Assembly (NCBI GenBank): GCA_031359995.1
Contig: JANMAT010000143.1
Coordinates: 1 to 17,449, forward strand
From: JANMAT01 sp031359995
GTDB lineage: Bacteria > Actinomycetota > Acidimicrobiia > Acidimicrobiales > Ilumatobacteraceae
DNA length: 17,449 nucleotides
Reading direction: 5' to 3'
Position numbers and translations under genes: made by a program. Shown here piece after piece: positions 5,921-13,488 of this stretch. The notes below the pieces were generated by a model, which saw only the letters and a program-made list of their open reading frames with translations, had not been told where the DNA came from and made no database searches. The number at the start of each line of letters is the position of its first letter. The stretch's first letter is position 1.

Positions 5921-7026
5921 GGCTCGCCCTGCGGGAGCTGCGCCGGCGGCCCGGCCGCTTCGCCGTGGCCACGGCACTGCTGACGCTCGTGGCCTTGCTG
6001 CTGTTGTTCCTCGGCGGCCTGCTCGACGGGCTGATCAAGCAGTCGACCGCCGCCATCGAGGCCCAGCGTGGAGACGTGCTCGTGTTCTCGTCCACGTCGG
6101 AGGTGTCGTTCATCCGCAGCCGGCTCGACGCCGACCTGCGAGCCCAGGTCGCCGCCGCACCCGGCGTCACCCAGGTCGGGGGTCTCGGCGTGACCCTGCT
6201 CGGCGGCCGGGTCGACGACCCGCAGACGAAGAAGCTCGCCAGCCTCGCCGTGTTCGGCTACGAGGTGGCTCCGAAGGGCGTGCCCGAGCCGCCGGCCCCG
6301 GGTCAGGGCTACGCCGACAGCCTGTTGAAGCGTTCGGGCGTGAAGAAGGGATCCACCGTGTACGTGGGACCGGCCCGCACGCCGCTGCAGATCATCGGCT
6401 TCGTGTCGGACACGCCGTTCTCGGCCCAGGGTTCGGTGTGGGTGGCGCCGGCCACGTGGCGATCGCTGCTCGAGGCCAACCGGCCCGGTGAGCGACTCGC
6501 CGAAGGCACGTTCCAGGTGCTCGTCGTGAGCGGCGACGGCGCGGCCGCCGACCTGGCCACCGCCATCGACACCGCTACCGCCGGCAAGACGCGCACGCTC
6601 ACCGTGAGCGCCGCCGCTCGGGCCCAGCCCGGCGTGAAGGAGCAGCAGGGCACGTTCAACCAGATCATCGGCGTGACGGTGGTCATCGCCATCGTCGTCG
6701 TGTCGCTGTTCTTCGCCCTGCTGACCGTGGAGCGCGTGGGCCTGTACGGCGTGCTCAAGGCGGTGGGCGCCAGTTCGCGCTCGCTGTTCGCCGGCGTCGT
6801 CGTCCAGTCGGTGGTCGTTACGCTGGTCGCGTCGGTCATCGCCGGCACCCTGGCCCTGGTGGCCTCGGCGACAGGTGCCACCGGTTCGCTGCCGTTCACC
6901 CTGCTGCCGGCCCGGCTCGTGACGTCGATCGCGTTGCTGCTCGTCGCCGCCGTGGTCGGCTGCGTCTTCTCGTTGCGACGCGTGCTGCGCGTCGACCCTG
7001 CCTCTGCCATCGGGAGTGGATCATGA
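5917..7026 (+). CDS. ABC exporter permease, FtsX-like (second of two)
   Basis: A 369-residue protein with the same architecture as the preceding permease: helix at about 15-37, an extracytoplasmic domain of about 210 residues, then helices at about 249-272, 292-316 and 336-354, ending RRVLRVDP. The two permeases share N-terminal (LREL/LKEM followed by RRxPxRF) and C-terminal motifs but differ elsewhere, so they look like an old duplication forming a heterodimer. It starts at the ATGA overlap with the upstream gene, with GGGGGTGAG just before the ATG, and overlaps the ATPase gene by ATGA. This double overlap implies translational coupling and fixed subunit stoichiometry. Confidence 0.88.
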   Translation: MRLALRELRRRPGRFAVATALLTLVALLLLFLGGLLDGLIKQSTAAIEAQRGDVLVFSSTSEVSFIRSRLDADLRAQVAAAPGVTQVGGLGVTLLGGRVDDPQTKKLASLAVFGYEVAPKGVPEPPAPGQGYADSLLKRSGVKKGSTVYVGPARTPLQIIGFVSDTPFSAQGSVWVAPATWRSLLEANRPGERLAEGTFQVLVVSGDGAAADLATAIDTATAGKTRTLTVSAAARAQPGVKEQQGTFNQIIGVTVVIAIVVVSLFFALLTVERVGLYGVLKAVGASSRSLFAGVVVQSVVVTLVASVIAGTLALVASATGATGSLPFTLLPARLVTSIALLLVAAVVGCVFSLRRVLRVDPASAIGSGS

Positions 7027-7715
7027 CCGTGATGACCGATCAGGCCCTCGACCTGCGCGACGTGCGCAAGGTCTACGGCTCGGGCGAGAACGAGGTCGTG
7101 GCCCTCGACCACGCGACGCTGCGCGTCGACACGGACGAGATCGTGGCCCTGCTCGGGCCGTCGGGCTCGGGCAAGACGACGCTGCTGTCGATCGCCGGCG
7201 GTCTGCTGACCGCGACCGATGGGCAGGTCGTCGTGGGCGGCCGGGACATCTCCCACGCCGACGGGCGCGAGCTCACCGAGTTCCGCCGCACGACGGTCGG
7301 GTTCGTGTTCCAGTCGGTCAACCTCGTGCCGTTCCTGACGGCGCGCGAGAACCTGCTCGTCGTCGACGAGCTCAGCGGCCGCCGCGGCCAGGCGAGCCGC
7401 AACCGCGCCGACCTGCTCCTGGGCGAGCTGGGGCTGACCCACCGGATGAACAACCTGCCGAGCCAGCTGTCGGGCGGCGAGCGCCAGCGCGTGGCCATCG
7501 GGCGGGCCCTCATGAACTCGCCCAAGCTCGTGCTGTTCGACGAGCCCACCAGCGCCCTCGACAGCCGCATCGGCGAGCAGGTGATGGACCTCATCCGCAA
7601 CGAGGTGAAGGGGCGCGGCACGGCGGCGGTCATCGTCACCCATGACACCCGCATGACCCACTTCGCCGACCGCACGGTGCACATCAGCGACGGCCGCCTC
7701 GACGCGGCGGGCTGA
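7023..7715 (+). CDS. ABC transporter ATPase, MacB/LolD-type
   Basis: A 230-residue nucleotide-binding subunit with every motif intact: Walker A GPSGSGKT (45-52), Q-loop Q97, signature LSGGERQ (149-155), Walker B LVLFDEP (169-175, with D173 and E174), D-loop SALD (177-180) and the switch histidine H207. Sequence and length fit the LolD/MacB/DevA/HrtA group, which pairs with FtsX-like permeases and usually works as a mechanotransmission exporter rather than a channel. The ATG overlaps the permease stop; GGGAGTGG lies just upstream. The gene ends inside a symmetric hairpin shared with the opposing gene. Confidence 0.93.
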   Translation: MTVMTDQALDLRDVRKVYGSGENEVVALDHATLRVDTDEIVALLGPSGSGKTTLLSIAGGLLTATDGQVVVGGRDISHADGRELTEFRRTTVGFVFQSVNLVPFLTARENLLVVDELSGRRGQASRNRADLLLGELGLTHRMNNLPSQLSGGERQRVAIGRALMNSPKLVLFDEPTSALDSRIGEQVMDLIRNEVKGRGTAAVIVTHDTRMTHFADRTVHISDGRLDAAG

Positions 7716-7729
7716 CCGGCGCGGTCAGC
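7711..7729. terminator. hairpin spanning the stops of two convergent genes
   Basis: GCTGACC (7711-7717) and GGTCAGC (7723-7729) are exact complements with a 5-base loop. The left arm contains the ATPase stop (7713-7715) and the right arm contains the stop of the opposing DUF3995-like gene (7725-7727). There is no T-run. A bidirectional terminator is the likely role. Confidence 0.6.
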
Positions 7730-8198
7730 GACGGCGGGGGAGCAGCGTGCTCGCCGCGCCGGCCGCCAGGGCCAGGCACAGCGGCCCGAAGTAGGTGCGG
7801 TCGAACGCCCGGAAGCGTGCGCCGGTGCTGCCCCTCACGACGTCGCCCGTGCGCCCGGTGATGCCGAGGACGCCGCGCGCGCCGAGCACCGCGGCGACGC
7901 CGGCGACGCCGACGCGGCGCAAGCGACGCGACCCGATGGGCACGTCGGCGACGAGGGCGGCCGCGGCGAACAGGGCGCCGGCCACGCCGAGGGTGGCGGC
8001 GGCGCCGGGCACGTCGTCGTTGCCGACGACGGTCTGGGCCAACTCCTTGCGGTTCGGGTACGGGAACGCCGAGCCCCGGGACCACGCCACGTGCACGATC
8101 CCGATGACGGCCAGTGCCGCCGACGTGAGGGCGCGCACGACACCGGGCAGCCGGAGGACTCGCAGCGTGAGTCGGCACGCGGGCCGCAGCAGGGTCAT
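7725..8198 (-). CDS. DUF3995-like small membrane protein
   Basis: A 157-residue membrane protein with about four hydrophobic segments (roughly 20-40, 65-85, 92-110 and 136-152). Features that resemble the DUF3995 family are a histidine and tryptophan in the first helix (VIGIVHVAW, H36 and W39), a short FPYPN stretch after it, and the end FDRTYFGPLCLALAAG. Start at ATG 8198 gives the normal family length; the longer open frame to 8300 adds an Arg/Gly-rich, unlikely N-terminus. No strong Shine-Dalgarno is present. The molecular function of the family is not known. It converges with the ABC operon and is probably transcribed on its own. Confidence 0.7.
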   Translation of the reverse strand: MTLLRPACRLTLRVLRLPGVVRALTSAALAVIGIVHVAWSRGSAFPYPNRKELAQTVVGNDDVPGAAATLGVAGALFAAAALVADVPIGSRRLRRVGVAGVAAVLGARGVLGITGRTGDVVRGSTGARFRAFDRTYFGPLCLALAAGAASTLLPRRR

Positions 8199-8262
8199 CC
8201 CGGCACCGTACCGCCGTCCGCCCCTGCTTCCGCCCCGCGCTCGCCCCGAGTCCTGGTCGCTT

Positions 8263-8342
8263 TGTTTGCGCGAGCCTGCGCCGGCGGGTGGTTCGCGCAA
8301 CCAGAGTGAGTGGAGGGGCCGGACCGCTGGTTCGCGCCAACA
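8263..8342. repeat. three copies of a short GGTTCGCGC-AACC motif
   Basis: TGGTTCGCGCAACCA (8289-8303) is an inverted repeat with 5-bp arms TGGTT/AACCA. TGGTTCGCGCCAACA (8328-8342) is a near copy 39 bp further. TGTTTGCGCGAGCC (8263-8276) resembles the reverse complement of the same motif at 12 of 14 positions. The cluster fills the gap between the methyltransferase stop (8363) and the DUF3995-like start (8198). It may be a regulator site, a terminator or a dispersed genomic repeat. Confidence 0.45.
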
Positions 8343-8362
8343 GAACCGCGCCGTGGGACGCG

Positions 8363-8869
8363 CTACAGGGGCAGGCGGGTGGAGGCGGACTCGAGGTCGA
8401 GCAGGAAGCGCTTGGCGGCGAGACCGCCGGCGAACCCGGTCAGGGAGCCCGACGCGCCCACGACGCGGTGGCAGGGCAGGATGATCGACACCGGGTTGCG
8501 CCCGTTGGCGGCACCGACGGCCCGGGCGCGGCGGGCGTCACCCAACCGCGCCGCCTGTTCGCCGTACGACACCGTGGTGCCGTACGGGACATCGGCCAGC
8601 GCCCGCCACGCGATGACCTGGAACGCCGTGCCGTGCAGGTCGAGGGGCACGGTGAACGCGCGGCGTCCGCCGGTGAAGTACTCGGTGACCTGGGCCATGC
8701 CCATGGCCAGCACGGGGTGGTCGGGCGCGTCGACCATGGCCGCCGGCAGCGGGACGCGGTCGCGTCGGTCGTCGGGCCACAGCACCGCCCTCAGGCCGGC
8801 AACGGAGCCCACGAACGTGAGCGGCCCGAGCGGCGACGCCAGTACCGCCGAACACCACACGGCGGTCAT
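8363..8869 (-). CDS. ogt: methylated-DNA--protein-cysteine S-methyltransferase
   Basis: A 168-residue suicide repair enzyme that moves alkyl groups from O6-alkylguanine to its own cysteine. The active-site motif PCHR lies at residues 132-135 (acceptor C133) in a typical context, AVGAANGRNPVSIILPCHRV. The upstream YGTTVSYGEQA region carries the conserved helix and tyrosines of the DNA-binding domain. ATG 8869 is chosen because it overlaps the stop of the Ada-AlkA gene (ATGA, 8866-8869); the longer open frame would extend well into that gene. Pairing with an Ada-AlkA fusion in one operon is the arrangement known from mycobacteria (alkA-ogt), which supports ogt over a generic label. Confidence 0.93.
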   Translation of the reverse strand: MTAVWCSAVLASPLGPLTFVGSVAGLRAVLWPDDRRDRVPLPAAMVDAPDHPVLAMGMAQVTEYFTGGRRAFTVPLDLHGTAFQVIAWRALADVPYGTTVSYGEQAARLGDARRARAVGAANGRNPVSIILPCHRVVGASGSLTGFAGGLAAKRFLLDLESASTRLPL

Positions 8870-10320
8870 GACAGCGTCGCCCACAGGTGCATCAGCGCAT
8901 ACGACCGCCACGGGCGCCACCGCTCGGCCAGCGCGGTCGCCGACGCCCGGTCGCCCGATCGGCCGAGCCGCTCGAGCGCGTGGCGCACGCCGAGATCGGA
9001 GGGCATGAACGCGTCGGGGTCACCGAGCGCCCGGAGCGCGACGTAGGCGGTGGTCCACGGGCCGATGCCCGGCAGCGCCTGCAGCCGAGCGTCGAGGTCG
9101 GCCCGGTCGGCGCCCGGGTCGATGGCCACGGTGCCGTCGGCCAGCGCGGCGCACAGACCCACGAGGGCGCGCTTGCGGGCGTTCGGCATGGCCAGGCGGG
9201 CCGGGTCGATCGCCGCGATGGCAGCGGCCGACGGAAACAGGTGGGTGACCTCGCCGTCGGGCACGGCGAGGGGCTCACCGATGTCGCGCGCCAAGCGGCC
9301 GGCGAGCGTGCGGGCGCCGGCCACCGACACCTGCTGGCCGAGCACAGCGCGCACGGCGAGCTCGGCGCCGTCGACGGTGCCGGGCACGCGCCGGCCGGGT
9401 GTCGCGGCGACGAGCGGCCCGAGCAGCTCGTCGGCCCCGAGCTGCCCGTCGATGGCGACCGGGTCGGCGTCCAGATCACCCAGGCGGCGGGCCCGGGCCA
9501 CCGCCGCGGTCAGGTCGTCGAGGTGTTCGAGCCGCAGCGTGCAGGCGAGGTGGCCGTCGGCCGGGGTGAGGGCCATGACCCCGGTGCCGTGCGGCAATCG
9601 CAGCGAGCGACGGTACGTGGAGCCGTCATGGTGCTCCACGCCGGGCACGGCGCGCGGGCCGATGAAGCCGAACACGCTGTGGGCGTCGAACGGTTGGCGG
9701 TACGCCAGACGCAGCGAGAGCGTCCCGCCGCCCGTGGCCGACGGGGCGCGCCGATGGCGGGCCGCCGCGGACCGCAGCGCGGTGGGCGTGGTGGCGAACA
9801 CCTCGTGGACGGTGTCGTTGAACTGGCGGACGCTGGCGAATCCCGAGGCGAACGCCAGCTCGGCGAACGGCAGCACCGTCGTCTCGATCAGGATGCGCGC
9901 CGTCTGGGCCCGCTGGGCCCGGGCCAGCGCGAGCGGCCCGGCGCCGACCTCGGTCACGAGCTGGCGGGTGAGGTGCCGCTCGCTGTAGCCGAGGCGCTGG
10001 GCCAGACCGGTGACGCCCTCGCGATCGACCACGCCGTCGGCGATGAGCCGCATGGCCCGGCCCACCAGGTCGGCCCGTGCGTTCCAGGCCGGCGATCCGG
10101 GCGTGGCATCGGGTCGACACCGCTTGCACGCCCGGAAGCCGGCGGTCTGGGCCGCGGCCGCGGTGGGATAGAACCGGACGTTCGCCCGCTTGGGGGTGGG
10201 GGCCGGGCAGCTCGGGCGGCAGTAGATGTGGGTCGAGGTGACGGCCACGAAGAACCAGCCGTCGAAGCGCGCGTCGCGGCTGCGCACGGCCCGGTAGCAG
10301 CGTTCCGGGTCCTCGATCAC
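8866..10320 (-). CDS. alkA: Ada-AlkA fusion: methyl-sensing activator and 3-methyladenine glycosylase
   Basis: A 484-residue fusion. Residues 1-80 form the Ada metal-binding sensor with four cysteines, C34, C38, C65 and C68 (HIYCRPSCPAP and RACKRCRP); C34 corresponds to the methyl-phosphotriester acceptor. Residues of about 82-188 are an AraC-type helix-turn-helix domain. Residues of about 200-315 are the AlkA N-terminal domain. The helix-hairpin-helix glycosylase domain follows, with LPGIGPWTTAYVALRALGD and the catalytic aspartate D442 in MPSDLGVRHAL. It therefore senses methylated phosphates, activates transcription and excises alkylated bases. The start is GTG at 10320; the upstream in-frame stop leaves no better start, and the nearby ATG is out of frame. 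It is the first gene of the operon with ogt, divergent from metX, and probably autoregulated. Confidence 0.92.
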   Translation of the reverse strand: MIEDPERCYRAVRSRDARFDGWFFVAVTSTHIYCRPSCPAPTPKRANVRFYPTAAAAQTAGFRACKRCRPDATPGSPAWNARADLVGRAMRLIADGVVDREGVTGLAQRLGYSERHLTRQLVTEVGAGPLALARAQRAQTARILIETTVLPFAELAFASGFASVRQFNDTVHEVFATTPTALRSAAARHRRAPSATGGGTLSLRLAYRQPFDAHSVFGFIGPRAVPGVEHHDGSTYRRSLRLPHGTGVMALTPADGHLACTLRLEHLDDLTAAVARARRLGDLDADPVAIDGQLGADELLGPLVAATPGRRVPGTVDGAELAVRAVLGQQVSVAGARTLAGRLARDIGEPLAVPDGEVTHLFPSAAAIAAIDPARLAMPNARKRALVGLCAALADGTVAIDPGADRADLDARLQALPGIGPWTTAYVALRALGDPDAFMPSDLGVRHALERLGRSGDRASATALAERWRPWRSYALMHLWATLS

Positions 10321-10434
10321 CGGGCCATGGTGACACCGTCAGCACCGGCCGGCGAGCGGGAATCGGACAACAGGGTCGCGCCCCGACGGCGGCCGAACCC
10401 GAGGAAACTCCGAAGGTGCGGCCGAGGGTCGTGC

Positions 10435-10440
10435 TAGCGT
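10435..10440 (+). promoter_or_regulatory. -10 element of the metX operon promoter
   Basis: TAGCGT preceded by TGC gives an extended -10 of the TANNNT type. Transcription would start around 10447, only a few bases before the first paired base of the riboswitch at 10450, which supports both calls. The -35 region is weak. Confidence 0.5.
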
Positions 10441-10449
10441 CTGCGCTCA

Positions 10450-10570
10450 CATCACGAGTGATCCTCCGGTCCGCCGGCGGATCCGGCAACCTGGGTCGGA
10501 CGCCCAAGGTGCCTGCCACTTCGGTGGCGATGTGGTCGGCTCGCCGGCAACGAAGCGTCCGCTCGTGATG
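10450..10570 (+). promoter_or_regulatory. SAM riboswitch, SAM-IV-like, upstream of metX
   Basis: The RNA shows the SAM-I clan core: GGCAACC (10485-10491) and AAGGTGCC (10506-10513). Helices found by eye are: P1 CATCACGAG/CTCGTGATG (10450-10458 with 10562-10570, nine perfect pairs); P2 GATCC/GGATC (10460-10464 with 10479-10483) with an inner CCGG/CCGG; P3 CCTGGG with CCC-AGG (10490-10495 with 10503-10509, A bulge); P4 GCCAC-TTCG-GTGGC (10515-10528); and P5 GTCGG/CCGGC (10535-10548). The P3 loop CGGACG (10497-10502) is an exact complement of CGTCCG (10556-10561), giving a six-pair pseudoknot next to P1. The extra P5 and this pseudoknot fit SAM-IV (or the SAM-I/IV variant) rather than SAM-I. It senses S-adenosylmethionine and should lower methionine synthesis when SAM is plentiful. 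Confidence 0.9.
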
Positions 10571-10598
10571 CAGGAACAGTACGTACCCGCCATCACGA
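10563..10598 (+). promoter_or_regulatory. possible alternative hairpin competing with riboswitch P1
   Basis: CATCACGA occurs at 10450-10457 (P1, 5' strand) and again at 10591-10598, directly in front of the Shine-Dalgarno AAGGAG (10598-10603). Both copies can pair with TCGTGATG (10563-10570). When P1 is not formed, the second copy can make an eight-pair hairpin with a 20-base loop abutting the ribosome binding site. This is a candidate expression platform; which state favours translation cannot be told from sequence. Confidence 0.5.
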
Positions 10599-10612
10599 AG
10601 GAGACCGACGCC

Positions 10613-11800
10613 GTGCGCGAGCCATTGCCTGTCACCGGTGCATGGCGCCCCGGTGACCCCGTGGGTCACCGTCAGTTCCACGTGCTGCCGAGCGGCCGTC
10701 GCTTCCCGCTCGACGGTGGTGGATCTCTCGACGGCATCACCGTCGCCTACGAGACGTGGGGCACGCTCGATGTCGACGCGTCGAACGCGATCCTCGTGTG
10801 TCATGCGTGGACGGGCGACAGCCACGTGATCGGCCCGTCCGGCCCCGGGCATGCCAGCGCGGGCTGGTGGGAGGGCGTCGTCGGCCCCGGCTGCGCGATC
10901 GACACCGACCGCTACTTCGTGGTGTCCCCGAACGTGCTCGGCGGTTGCCAGGGTTCCACTGGCCCGGCGTCGCTCGACCTTGCGACCGGTCGGCCGTACG
11001 GGTCCACGTTCCCGGTGATCACGATCCGTGACATGGTGCGGGTGCAGGCGTCGCTCGCCGACCGGCTGGGCGTCAAGGCCTGGGCCGCCGTCGTGGGCGG
11101 CTCGATGGGGGGCATGCAGGCGCTCGAGTGGGCCATCACCTACCCGACCCGGGTGCGCTCGCTCGTGGCGGTGGCCACGTGCGCCCAGTCGACCGCCCAG
11201 CAGATCGCGTACGGCGCGGTGGGGAGGCGGGCCATACGCCTCGACCCGCGCTGGCGCGGCGGTGACTACTACGAGGCCGAGCCGGGCGACGGCCCCCACG
11301 AGGGCATGTCCGCGGCCCGCATGCTCGCCCAGATCACGTTCCGCACCGACGACGTGTACACCGATCGCTTCGGGCGCCAGCTCGCGCCGGGCGACCGCCC
11401 GCCGCCCGAGCGCTCCTTCGATCTGTGGCAGCGCTTCGAGGTGGAGCGCTACCTCGACCACCACGGTGACAAGCTCGTGCGTCGCTTCGACGCCAACAGC
11501 TACCTCATCATCGCCAAGGCGATGGACCTGCACGACGTCGGCCGCGGTCGCGGTGGGCTCGAGGCCGGCATGCACCGCATCGCCGTGCCGGTGCTGTCGA
11601 TCGGCGTCAGCTCCGACGTGCTGTACCCCGCCTACCAGCAACGCCAGATCCACTCGCTCGTCGCCGATCACGTGACCGGTGCCGTGCGCTCCCGCTACAT
11701 CGAGATCGACTCACCGCACGGTCACGATGCCTTCCTGATCGAAGCCGATCAGGTCGGCCTGCCCGTCGGTGCCTTCCTGGAAGAGGTCATGAAGAAGTGA
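10613..11800 (+). CDS. metX: homoserine O-acetyltransferase
   Basis: A 395-residue alpha/beta hydrolase-fold enzyme that acetylates homoserine with acetyl-CoA, the committing step of methionine synthesis. The nucleophile elbow is GGSMGGMQALEW (S164). The acid is D335 in GVSSDVLYP and the base is H371 in SPHGHDAFL. N-terminal features such as YETWG and CHAWTGDSH (63-71) are family hallmarks. The start is GTG 10613, with AAGGAG (10598-10603) nine bases upstream; the longer open frame would begin inside the riboswitch. The gene is under the SAM riboswitch and overlaps the following PLP enzyme by GTGA. Some MetX-like enzymes use succinyl-CoA, and this cannot be excluded by eye. Confidence 0.94.
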   Translation: MREPLPVTGAWRPGDPVGHRQFHVLPSGRRFPLDGGGSLDGITVAYETWGTLDVDASNAILVCHAWTGDSHVIGPSGPGHASAGWWEGVVGPGCAIDTDRYFVVSPNVLGGCQGSTGPASLDLATGRPYGSTFPVITIRDMVRVQASLADRLGVKAWAAVVGGSMGGMQALEWAITYPTRVRSLVAVATCAQSTAQQIAYGAVGRRAIRLDPRWRGGDYYEAEPGDGPHEGMSAARMLAQITFRTDDVYTDRFGRQLAPGDRPPPERSFDLWQRFEVERYLDHHGDKLVRRFDANSYLIIAKAMDLHDVGRGRGGLEAGMHRIAVPVLSIGVSSDVLYPAYQQRQIHSLVADHVTGAVRSRYIEIDSPHGHDAFLIEADQVGLPVGAFLEEVMKK

Positions 11801-12981
11801 ACGAGCCCACGGAACCGCCGCTCGAGCTGCATCCCGACACCGTCGCGATCCGCGCCGGTCGGTCGACGAACGGATCGAGCCTGTCGACGCCGCTGTGGTC
11901 GTCGACGGTGTGGACGAACGGCGACCTCACCACGGCCCGGCGCAGCTCCACCGGGACGCGCGTGGCCAACTTCTACAGCCGCTACTCGAACCCCACGGTC
12001 AGCGCGTTCGAGGAAGCGGTCGCCACGATGGAAGGGGCCGAGGCGTCGCTCGCGGCCGGCTCGGGCATGGGCGCGGTCGCCAACGTGCTGTACGCCCTGT
12101 GCTCGCCTGGCGACCACGTGGTGGCGGGGCGCCAGGTGTACTCGGGCACGGCGATGCTGCTTCAGCTGCTCGAGGCCCGGTTCCGCGTCGAGGTCACCTG
12201 GATCGACGGGCACGTGCCCGGCGCCTACGCCGCCGCGGTGCGCCCCGGCAAGACCGTGGTCGTGTGGGCCGAGACGCCGGCCAACCCGCAGCTGACGCTC
12301 ACCGACCTCGACGAGCTCGGTGCCATCAAGGGCCCCTTCACGGTGGTGGACGGCACGTTGGCCACGCCGCACCTGCAGCACCCGTTGCGGCACGGTGTCG
12401 ACCTCGTGGTGCACTCGGCCACGAAGGGCATCGCCGGCCACAACGACGCCACCTTGGGCGTGGTCTCGGGTGAGCGCGACCTGGTGGAGGACATCTGGCG
12501 GTACGCCGTGCTGCACGGCGCCGTGGCGTCACCGCACGACGCGCTCAACGCGCTGCGCGGCATCCGCACGCTGCCGGTGCGCATCGAGCGCCAGAGCGCC
12601 ACCGCGCTGACGCTGGCCGAGCACCTCGCAAACCACCCGAGCGTGACCGCCGTGAACTACCCGGGGCTGGCCAGCCATCCGCAGCACGAGCTGGCGGTGC
12701 GGCAGATGCGGGCCTTCGGCGGCCTGCTCAGCTTCGAGGTCGCGGGCGGCGCGGCGGCGGCGAAGCGGTTCTGTGAGTCGGTGCGCTTGGCGCAGCTGGC
12801 GTCGTCGCTCGGCGGGCCCGAGACGCTGGTGACGGTGCCATCCCAGACCACCCACGTCGGCATCGACCCCGACGAGCAGGTGGCGGTGGGCATCACCCCG
12901 TCGCTCGTGCGGGTGTCGATCGGCCTGGAGCACGCCGACGACCTGTGGGCCGACATGAACGCCGCCCTCAACGCGAGCTGA
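11797..12981 (+). CDS. PLP-dependent Cys/Met metabolism enzyme (homoserine sulfhydrylase or cystathionine gamma-synthase type)
   Basis: A 394-residue fold-type I PLP enzyme. The Schiff-base lysine is K210 in HSATKGIAGHNDATLG. D185 in VVDGTLATP contacts the pyridine nitrogen. YSRYSNPT (60-67) supplies the phosphate-binding tyrosine and arginine of the neighbouring subunit. The start is GTG 11797, overlapping the metX stop, with GGAAGAGG upstream. It should take the O-acetylhomoserine made by MetX and add sulfide (giving homocysteine) or cysteine (giving cystathionine). The length is nearer MetB/MetZ proteins (about 390) than classical MetY (about 430), but the subclass cannot be decided without alignment. 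Its end overlaps the opposing gene by 14 bases. Confidence 0.9.
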   Translation: MNEPTEPPLELHPDTVAIRAGRSTNGSSLSTPLWSSTVWTNGDLTTARRSSTGTRVANFYSRYSNPTVSAFEEAVATMEGAEASLAAGSGMGAVANVLYALCSPGDHVVAGRQVYSGTAMLLQLLEARFRVEVTWIDGHVPGAYAAAVRPGKTVVVWAETPANPQLTLTDLDELGAIKGPFTVVDGTLATPHLQHPLRHGVDLVVHSATKGIAGHNDATLGVVSGERDLVEDIWRYAVLHGAVASPHDALNALRGIRTLPVRIERQSATALTLAEHLANHPSVTAVNYPGLASHPQHELAVRQMRAFGGLLSFEVAGGAAAAKRFCESVRLAQLASSLGGPETLVTVPSQTTHVGIDPDEQVAVGITPSLVRVSIGLEHADDLWADMNAALNAS

Positions 12982-13474
12982 GCTCGAGCAGCGCGTCGAG
13001 CGACGCGACGGCACGCGAGCTCACGGGCACACGCAGCTCGCGCATCGGCAGCGTGTCGATCAGGTAGACGAGGCGCCCCTGCACTTGCGTGTCGGCCTTG
13101 GCCAGCACGCGCGCCGGCGCCAGCGCCCGCCGGGTCGGGCCCACGCGGGTGATGACCTGGAGGCGCCCGTCGTCCACGAACGCCTTGCCCTCGCGCCAGC
13201 GGTACGACAGGGCGCCGGGGCCGCTGGTGCGATTGGCCGCCGTGGAGCCCCCCAGGATCGAGCCGAGCGCAGCGCCCGGTCGAGCCAGGTCCTGACGGGC
13301 TTCCTGCTGGAGCCGGTGCTCGGTCTGCAGCACCCGCACGCGCACGGTGAAGCGCTGCCCGTCCTTCGAGCACCAGTGGGGTTCGAAGCGGTAGGCGAGC
13401 CAGCACAGGCCGCCGACCACGACGACGAAGGCGATCAGCGAGAGGAAGTTCGCCACGGCCCCAGCTTCTCGCAT
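12968..13474 (-). CDS. hypothetical membrane-anchored protein
   Basis: A 168-residue protein that I do not recognise. One hydrophobic helix at about residues 8-28 (NFLSLIAFVVVVGGLCWLAY) is followed by a soluble Arg-rich domain containing FEPHWCSKDGQRFTVRVRVLQ and a strand-rich C-terminal half. The topology is probably N-in with the domain outside, or the reverse; the sequence does not settle this. Start ATG 13474 has no Shine-Dalgarno; GTG 13456 (codon 7) is an equally plausible start just before the helix. It is divergent from the Fpg/Nei gene with only 26 bases between the start codons, and its 3' end overlaps the PLP enzyme gene tail-to-tail. Confidence 0.72.
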   Translation of the reverse strand: MREAGAVANFLSLIAFVVVVGGLCWLAYRFEPHWCSKDGQRFTVRVRVLQTEHRLQQEARQDLARPGAALGSILGGSTAANRTSGPGALSYRWREGKAFVDDGRLQVITRVGPTRRALAPARVLAKADTQVQGRLVYLIDTLPMRELRVPVSSRAVASLDALLELSSR

Positions 13475-13488
13475 CGGCGACGGTGGGG

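Noticed and set aside
10532..10612. An upstream extension of metX with starts at 10532 or ATG 10568.
   Set aside because: Both starts lie inside the riboswitch (the ATG is part of P1). GTG 10613 has a well-spaced AAGGAG and gives the normal family length.
12974..12986. CGAGCT-G-AGCTCG palindrome at the end of the PLP enzyme gene, considered as a terminator.
   Set aside because: A one-base centre cannot close a hairpin without losing most of the stem, and it lies in overlapping coding ends; probably codon coincidence.
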